Assembly: GCF_015712165.1 (NCBI RefSeq)
Contig: NZ_JADPZX010000001.1
Location: 5,530,001-5,594,000, forward strand
Reading direction: 5' to 3'
From: Streptomyces spinoverrucosus
GTDB lineage: Bacteria > Actinomycetota > Actinomycetes > Streptomycetales > Streptomycetaceae
Length of the DNA stretch: 64,000 nt
Positions 59,819-64,000 of this stretch are shown piece after piece. The notes under the pieces were generated by a model that searched no databases, was not told the origin of the DNA, and saw only the letters and a program-made list of their open reading frames with translations. Numbering within the stretch: position 1 is the first letter of the stretch; the number at the start of each line of letters is the position of its first letter. A program made the position numbers and the translations under genes.

Positions 59819-60045
59819 CAGGCGGCGGCTTCCTGGTCGAGGCGGGTGCGAATGAAGTCGGTGAGGGCGTGGGCGGGGATGCGGCGGGCGCGGCCGAGGG
59901 TGATCGAGGCGAGCTGGCGGGTGCGGAGGAGGTCGTAGACCGTGGAGCGGCCGAGCTGGAGGCGGGCCATTACCTGGGGAACCGTCAGCAGCTCCTCGGA
60001 CGTGCTCGGTCCCTCGTCGGGCGCGGCGGGTGCCTGCATAGTCAT
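59818..60045 (-). CDS. Excisionase-like protein of element 2 (Xis2)
   Basis: 75 aa, nearly the same HTH as Xis1 (LLTVPQVMARLQLGRSTVYD, LASITLGRARRIPAHAL, DFIRTRLDQEAAA) with a different N-terminal 20 residues. One-base overlaps with int2 and the rep2 remnant are kept. Confidence 0.88.
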   Translation of the reverse strand: MTMQAPAAPDEGPSTSEELLTVPQVMARLQLGRSTVYDLLRTRQLASITLGRARRIPAHALTDFIRTRLDQEAAA

Positions 60046-60495
60046 CAGCAGCCCCCTTCCGCGATGAACTGCCGTTCCAGTTCTCTGCGGTGCCAGACAG
60101 CGGCGGCAAGGAATGCGGCGCCGGGGCTGTAGCCGCTGCCGAGGTAGGCCCAGTGGCCGATGACGAGGGTGGTGTCCGGGTCGGGCTCGGGCAGGCCGGT
60201 GTGGGCGCGGGCTTGTTCGGTGCGCCAGGCGCGGCGGGCGTCGCGCAGCGCGCCGAGGGTGGTGGAGTAGCGGCGGGACTTGGTGGAGAAGTGGCCCCGG
60301 AAGCCGAGCATGTGTGCCCACTTCCAGAGCTTGAGGTGGGCGAACTCGGGCAGCCTGCCGAGCTCCCAGCAGGTGCGGATCATCTGCCGCACGTGCAGGG
60401 CGACGGCGAGTCGGGGCAGGGGGCGGGCCTGTCCGGTTCCGTCGCATGCGGTGCAGGGGAGTGGGGTGCCGTGGAGCAGGAGGGTGGCGCCGTGA
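60045..60495 (-). pseudogene. 3' remnant of a RepSA-like initiator gene
   Basis: About 150 codons matching the C-terminal third of rep1 (GATLLLHGTPLPCTACDGTGQ, IRTCWELGRLPEF, WKWAHMLGFRGHFSTKSR). The homology stops near 60495; the HUH and Tyr motifs are missing. The DNA next to the break resembles 54900-54960 of element 1, marking a large internal deletion. Confidence 0.85.
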
Positions 60496-61010
60496 CGCGG
60501 GCCGCCGCGCGCCGGCGGCCGGTGACCGCCGCCCGCTCCTGTCTACCGCCCCGCTGGCGACGGCCGCCGACCACTCGGCGCGCAGAGCCGGGAGCATAGG
60601 CCGGACTGCCAACCGAGAGCCCCGCTGTCCGACCGCTCAGCAGCAGACCGACCGGGCACCCGAGAGGCCGTCCGGCAAGCTCGTACCGTGCGGCGTCGGT
60701 ATCCCGGCGGTGCTGTCGTCTGGAACGCCGGCCGTGGTGCCTGGCTGGGGCCGTGACGATGGAGATAACTGGGCTGATACCGGTGCGGGGTTGAGCGAGG
60801 CACACATGGCGGGTGATCAGTCGGCGCGCCCGCCGTCGTGGCTGACTTTCTGTGGCTGAGGCCAAAGCCTCACCGCCATGGGCACGGCACGCACGTGAGG
60901 GCCCGCCCCTGCCGAGGCTGACGAGGACGGGGGAGCCTGGATCGGTCGCGCCGGCAGGGACGGGAGTCGGGTGGGTCAGCGCGGTGCGGTGCTCGGGCGA
61001 GCGGGGCGGG
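60496..61010. other. 515-bp junction region without a supportable gene
   Basis: The first 70 bases share GCCGCCCGCTCCTGTCT and CGCCCCGCT with 54918-54943 of element 1. The rest is GC-rich with no convincing frame. Confidence 0.5.
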
Positions 61011-61247
61011 TCAGGTCTGCCGCCAGGCCCGCCAGGGCCGGGTGATGATCTCCCGGTAGGTGTGGTGGGACGGGTTCTGGCCGCAGTGCCGCAGCACCCA
61101 GTCCTGCGGTTCGGCGAAGTCCTCGCTTGTCGGGGACGTCTCTCCGTCTACGGCGCACTGCATCGCGTACAGGACCGGCTCCGCGTCCGGCTCGCGGTCA
61201 GGCTGGAGAGTCCAGGTCTCGTAGCGGAGGACCGAGCGAGGGGTCAC
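61011..61247 (-). CDS. DUF7848-like small protein of element 2
   Basis: 78 aa: SVLRYETWTLQPD, YAMQCAVDGETS, WVLRHCGQNPSHHTYREI. Related in plan to the 96-aa protein at 57114 but on the other strand. GTG 61247 with GGAGG upstream, overlapping the previous stop as GTGA. Confidence 0.7.
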   Translation of the reverse strand: MTPRSVLRYETWTLQPDREPDAEPVLYAMQCAVDGETSPTSEDFAEPQDWVLRHCGQNPSHHTYREIITRPWRAWRQT

Positions 61248-61486
61248 CGTCCCCACCTCCGGTTGGCCACGGCCACCTTGGCACTCAACTCCTCGGCCGT
61301 AGTCGGCGGACGTACGTCCTCGGGCGGCACGTCCCACTCCCGGCCACCGCGCGGCGGCCGAAGCTGCACGTACGGACCCACATGCCCCATCACCACGCCC
61401 ACCTTGCCGTTCCGTCGGTCGACCACCAGGGCGCCGACATCGGGCGAGACGGTGTGCCCGTCGGTATCAGGGATGGGGGCCGTCAT
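61244..61486 (-). CDS. Small protein of unknown function
   Basis: 80 aa: SPDVGALVVDRRNGKVGVVMG, VQLRPPRGGREWDVPPED, a small beta-barrel-like pattern. ATG 61486 has GGGGTGG upstream. Coupled to the DUF7848-like gene. Widespread in Streptomyces as a companion of DUF7848; function unknown. Confidence 0.65.
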   Translation of the reverse strand: MTAPIPDTDGHTVSPDVGALVVDRRNGKVGVVMGHVGPYVQLRPPRGGREWDVPPEDVRPPTTAEELSAKVAVANRRWGR

Positions 61487-61741
61487 CGTGACCACCCCGG
61501 TGAGGCGGTGCGCGACCGGGCGTCCAGTCGCAGGGCGGGAACACATGGGGTGGTGCTCTTTCGCACGGTGATGCTCCTCGGCGGCGTGGATGCGTGCCCC
61601 TGGGCCCGTCGGTGCCGCAGGGTCGGCATCGATCCTCACGCCGGTCACCGGGACGAAGGAACCTCCACCAAACCCCACTCCGGGACGTCCCGCACCATGT
61701 AGAACGTCCCTGGTGCCGTCCTGAGACGAAGGGGGAGACTC

Positions 61742-62488
61742 GTGCCGAACGAGAGACTACGAGCCGTCATGGCAGCCGGAGGCTGGACATACGCCACCCT
61801 CGCCCAGGAAGTCGAGATCGACCCCAAGTCGGTCGAGCGCTGGGTGAACCTCGGGCGCACCCCACGCCGTGCCACAGCCCTACAGGCGGCCAAAGCCCTG
61901 GGAGAAGACGTGCACGCACTCTGGCCGGCACTCCGCCAAGCCCGCCCCGCCCGCGCCATCAGCCCTGAGCTGGTGGCGCTTTACGAACAGCGCGCCGACA
62001 TCCCCGTTTCGGCGTTCACCGACCTGATGGCCCAGGCCCGGGAACGGATCGACATCCTCGTCTACGCAGCCGTATTCCTCCACGAGGCGTACCCGCGGCT
62101 GAACGAACTCCTCACCGAACGCGCCGCCGAAGGCTGCACCGTCCGCATCGCAGTCGGGGACGCCGACAGCGACAACGTCCAAGCCCGCGGCCAGGAGGAG
62201 CGGTTCGGCCACGGCATCGAATCCCGCTGCCGCCTCGCACTCATGCACTACAGACCGCTCGTCGGCACCCCCGGCATCGACGTCCGCACCCACGGCACCA
62301 CGCTCTACAACTCCCTCTACCGCGCCGACGACCAGCAACTCGTCAACGCCCATGTCTGGGGCGTCAACGCCTACGCCGCCCCGGTATGGCATCTTCGTCG
62401 ACACGAGACAGGCGGCATGTTCGACACCTACGCCGAGAGCTTCGACGCGGTGTGGGCGACGGCGACGCCAGTACGAGAGGAACGCTGA
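61742..62488 (+). CDS. HTH regulator with phospholipase-D-like C-terminal domain
   Basis: 248 aa. N-terminal HTH-like region (RAVMAAGGWTYATLAQEVEI, SVERWVNLGRTPRRATA) and a C-terminal region with PLD-like strands (RIDILVYAAVFLHEAYPRL, VRIAVGDADSDNV, TTLYNSLYRADDQQLVNAHV). No complete HKD motif is present, so the fold may only bind ligand or DNA. GTG 61742 after GGGGGAG. The NUDIX gene follows after two bases. Confidence 0.78.
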   Translation: MPNERLRAVMAAGGWTYATLAQEVEIDPKSVERWVNLGRTPRRATALQAAKALGEDVHALWPALRQARPARAISPELVALYEQRADIPVSAFTDLMAQARERIDILVYAAVFLHEAYPRLNELLTERAAEGCTVRIAVGDADSDNVQARGQEERFGHGIESRCRLALMHYRPLVGTPGIDVRTHGTTLYNSLYRADDQQLVNAHVWGVNAYAAPVWHLRRHETGGMFDTYAESFDAVWATATPVREER

Positions 62489-62490
62489 CC

Positions 62491-62961
62491 GTGGCCCGCA
62501 CCGAGTACTACGACGACCCCAGCGCACCCCAGCCGAACAGCATGGTCGTCGCCGCATCCGCCGTCGTCACCGACGACCACGGGCACATCCTCCTCCAGCG
62601 CCGCCGCGACAACGACCTATGGGCGCTGCCCGGCGGCGGCATGGAGCTGACCGACTCCCTGCCCGGCACGGCCGTCCGCGAAGTCAAGGAAGAGACCGGC
62701 CTCGACGTCGAGATCACCGGCCTGGTCGGCACCTACACCGACCCGAAACACATCATCGCCTACACCGACGGCGAGGTCCGCCGCCAGTTCAACGTCTGCT
62801 TCACCGCCCGCATCACCGGCGGCCGACTGGAGATCTCCGACGAGTCCACCGAACTCCGGTTCGTGCCGCCCGAAGAGATCGAGCCGTTGCCGATGCACCA
62901 CACCCAACGGCTCAGGCTCCAGCACTTCCTGGAACACCGTGAGAAGCCGTACCTGGGCTGA
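62491..62961 (+). CDS. NUDIX hydrolase, Pif-like candidate
   Basis: 156 aa. Nudix box GGGMELTDSLPGTAVREVKE then ETGL is complete (G-x5-E-x7-REVxEE). VAASAVVTDDHGHILLQRRR precedes it. GTG 62491 has GAGAGGAACG upstream. pSAM2 encodes a NUDIX protein, Pif, that blocks transfer between cells already carrying the element; this protein, next to the core in a related element, may do the same. The alternative is nucleotide housekeeping. Confidence 0.85.
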   Translation: MARTEYYDDPSAPQPNSMVVAASAVVTDDHGHILLQRRRDNDLWALPGGGMELTDSLPGTAVREVKEETGLDVEITGLVGTYTDPKHIIAYTDGEVRRQFNVCFTARITGGRLEISDESTELRFVPPEEIEPLPMHHTQRLRLQHFLEHREKPYLG

Positions 62962-62967
62962 ACCGGC

Positions 62968-62990
62968 TGACGGCAGTAGCTGACGGCAAC
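62968..62990. repeat. Arm-type integrase repeats, right side of element 2
   Basis: TGACGGCAGTAG (62968) and TGACGGCAAC (62981), then CGCACAACCACGGACACC near 62996, matching the set at 57461-57516. Confidence 0.72.
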
Positions 62991-63079
62991 AACCCCGCAC
63001 AACCACGGACACCCACGCACTTCACCGGACCAGCAAACCACGCTTGACCTGCGAAAAAGCAGGTCGATGGTGCCGCGTA

Positions 63080-63103
63080 GCACACGTACTATGTGCTGGC
63101 GGG
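63080..63103 (+). other. Attachment core C
   Basis: Same 24 bases as cores A and B, preceded by CGCGTAG (TAG stop immediately before the HTYY codons). Sequence after the core diverges by silent changes (e.g. GCCACGCCAGTCCTCGTA) while the protein stays identical. Inferred attR of element 2. Confidence 0.8.
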
Positions 63104-63527
63104 CGCCACGCCAGTCCTCGTACACAACTGCAACCACGCGGAGGGGTTCAGCGCCGCTGAGGAAGCACTTGGTGGACTGACGCACAAGCGAAATTCGATC
63201 GGCGGTGCCTTCTACGCACATTCCGAATCGTGGGATGACACTTCGCCAGTCCAGATGGTTTCCGGGCGCCGGAATCTTCCGGACGACTACGTGGACCCGC
63301 CAGGTGCAACCAAGAACGGCGACCACCTGGAGGCCCAAGTCGCGACGCTCATGAGAGAGCGAGGCCTGAAGGAAGGAACCCTGTACCACACTGGGGACTG
63401 GACTTGCCCCATGTGTGCGTCCACGCTTCAGGATATGCTTCCGTCCAAGTCTTCCCTTACTGTCTTCTACAGGAAGAACGGTGAGATTTTCGGCGAGACT
63501 TATTTGAGTCGAGATTGGTGGGACTGA
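63081..63527 (+). CDS. Orphan RHS tip 3: DddA/SCP1.201-like deaminase module
   Basis: 148 codons open from HTYYVLAGATPVLVHNC. The tip has the cytidine-deaminase-fold metal site: HLE in GDHLEAQVATLMRERGLKEG, then CPMC in TCPMCASTLQDMLPSKSSLT. Layout and flanking residues (HxEGQ-like helix, xxGTLYHTGD, C-x2-C-x6-LP) match the SCP1.201/DddA family of toxins that deaminate cytosine in DNA. No shell, no signal, TAG before it; GTG 63093 is the only plausible start. Probably the original RHS tip, displaced by two integrations. Confidence 0.8.
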   Translation, partial: HTYYVLAGATPVLVHNCNHAEGFSAAEEALGGLTHKRNSIGGAFYAHSESWDDTSPVQMVSGRRNLPDDYVDPPGATKNGDHLEAQVATLMRERGLKEGTLYHTGDWTCPMCASTLQDMLPSKSSLTVFYRKNGEIFGETYLSRDWWD

Positions 63528-63533
63528 CATTTC

Positions 63534-64000
63534 ATGGAAAAAGATGTGGTCGACCCGGGAAGTGTCGATATCGCAGCGTTCTTGACCTCATGGTATGGGC
63601 TACCGCAGCCCGTGTCAGGGAAGAGTGATCCTGCGTTTGACTGGATTCCTGATGGTCTCAAGTGGTGCCATGAGATGAGTATGCGATGGGGCGTCCCTCT
63701 CGATGGCGTGAAGCGTCTCCTGCCGCTTTCGGAATTGTCGGAAGAGGAAGGGAAATTCATCTTCATGGCGGACCAAGGGGGGTGGGCCTGGGCTTTTGAC
63801 GGGATGGCGCCGCTGGTCATTTTTGAAGTGAAGGATGATGAGCCATGGCGACAACTTTCCGGAGGGTGGGAGGATTTCTTTCGCTATCACGTCTTCACTG
63901 AGACAATTGAAAATGCGCCATTTGTGCAGTGGTCCTCGGATGTCTCTATGAGTGATGTGGAGCGCGTGCTTGCGTCGTTCCAGGAGATTTCCTTCAGTCA
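63534..64000 (+). CDS. Candidate immunity protein for tip 3 (Imm3), cut by the right edge
   Basis: 155 codons visible, no stop. Acidic, aromatic-rich: SVDIAAFLTSWYGLPQP, FIFMADQGGWAWAFDG, DEPWRQLSGGWEDFFRYHVF. The pattern resembles SMI1/KNR4 (SUKH)-type immunity proteins, without certainty. ATG 63534 lies 6 bases after the tip 3 stop. GC is clearly lower than in the rest of the window. Confidence 0.7.
   Translation, partial: MEKDVVDPGSVDIAAFLTSWYGLPQPVSGKSDPAFDWIPDGLKWCHEMSMRWGVPLDGVKRLLPLSELSEEEGKFIFMADQGGWAWAFDGMAPLVIFEVKDDEPWRQLSGGWEDFFRYHVFTETIENAPFVQWSSDVSMSDVERVLASFQEISFS

Larger units (their letters stand above)
57573..63103. mobile_element. Integrative element 2, a deletion derivative of the same family
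   Basis: A 5.5-kb unit from core B to core C with the same order as element 1: tip, immunity gene, hairpin, arm repeats, int, xis, rep. The rep gene is cut after about one third (from its 3' end), and the DUF2637, tra, SCO3933-like and korSA-like genes are missing. Regulatory and NUDIX genes fill the right part. Int and xis look intact, so it may still excise but could not transfer alone. Confidence 0.82.

Noticed and set aside
60446..60859. Plus-strand frame of 137 codons across the deletion junction
   Set aside because: It overlaps the rep2 remnant antisense, is very Arg/Pro-rich and shows no motif.

Overview
The window is chromosomal DNA of a Streptomyces (very high GC, GTG starts, dense GTGA/ATGA operon overlaps, many secreted proteins). 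The first 14.6 kb is a core metabolic region: HMG-CoA lyase (cut by the left edge) and both methylcrotonyl-CoA carboxylase-type subunits with a divergent TetR regulator and twin palindromic operators, then a CPBP protease, an acyl-CoA dehydrogenase, an acyl-CoA thioesterase, a phosphatase-like protein, a PucR regulator, a sodium:solute symporter, an agmatinase and a TPP enzyme. From memory this order resembles the S. coelicolor SCO2769-2779 neighbourhood.

From 14.6 to 34.6 kb the window holds accessory and secreted functions. A type-VII-secretion-style toxin locus (DUF6507 partner, 928-aa toxin with two candidate warheads, pentapeptide-repeat immunity protein, DUF6177 protein) lies at 15.6-21.2 kb. 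It is followed by a secreted endonuclease, a DUF899 protein, a beta-lactamase-fold hydrolase, a phytase-like esterase, a fused two-half ABC exporter, an S28-type peptidase, a lipoprotein and a GH3 glycosidase.

From 35 to 64 kb lies the most interesting locus. A 1131-aa DNRLRE/FG-GAP surface protein is divergent from a 2734-aa RHS/YD-repeat polymorphic toxin that ends in a HINT autoprocessing domain and an exchangeable C-terminal toxin tip. The 24 bp encoding the start of the HINT C-terminal block (HTYYVLAGATPVLVHNC) occur three times (46548, 57573, 63080), always in the same frame. Between the copies lie two integrative elements of the pSAM2/AICE type. Element 1 (11.0 kb) appears complete: tyrosine integrase, excisionase, RepSA-like initiator, TraSA-like translocase, SCO3933-like protein and KorSA-like regulator. 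Element 2 (5.5 kb) keeps the integrase and excisionase but has lost most of rep and all of tra.

Each element begins, right after the core, with its own toxin tip and immunity gene, then a terminator, arm-type repeats and the integrase. Integration therefore replaces the RHS tip in frame and pushes the older tip downstream as a silent cassette just behind a TAG stop. The order reads as a stratigraphy: newest tip ART-like (RHS-fused), then a restriction-endonuclease-fold tip, then the oldest, a DddA/SCP1.201-like deaminase tip. I infer that these elements act as mobile toxin-tip cartridges using an RHS gene, not a tRNA gene, as attachment site, and that their excision could switch the toxin. 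This is my interpretation of the sequence and has not been tested.
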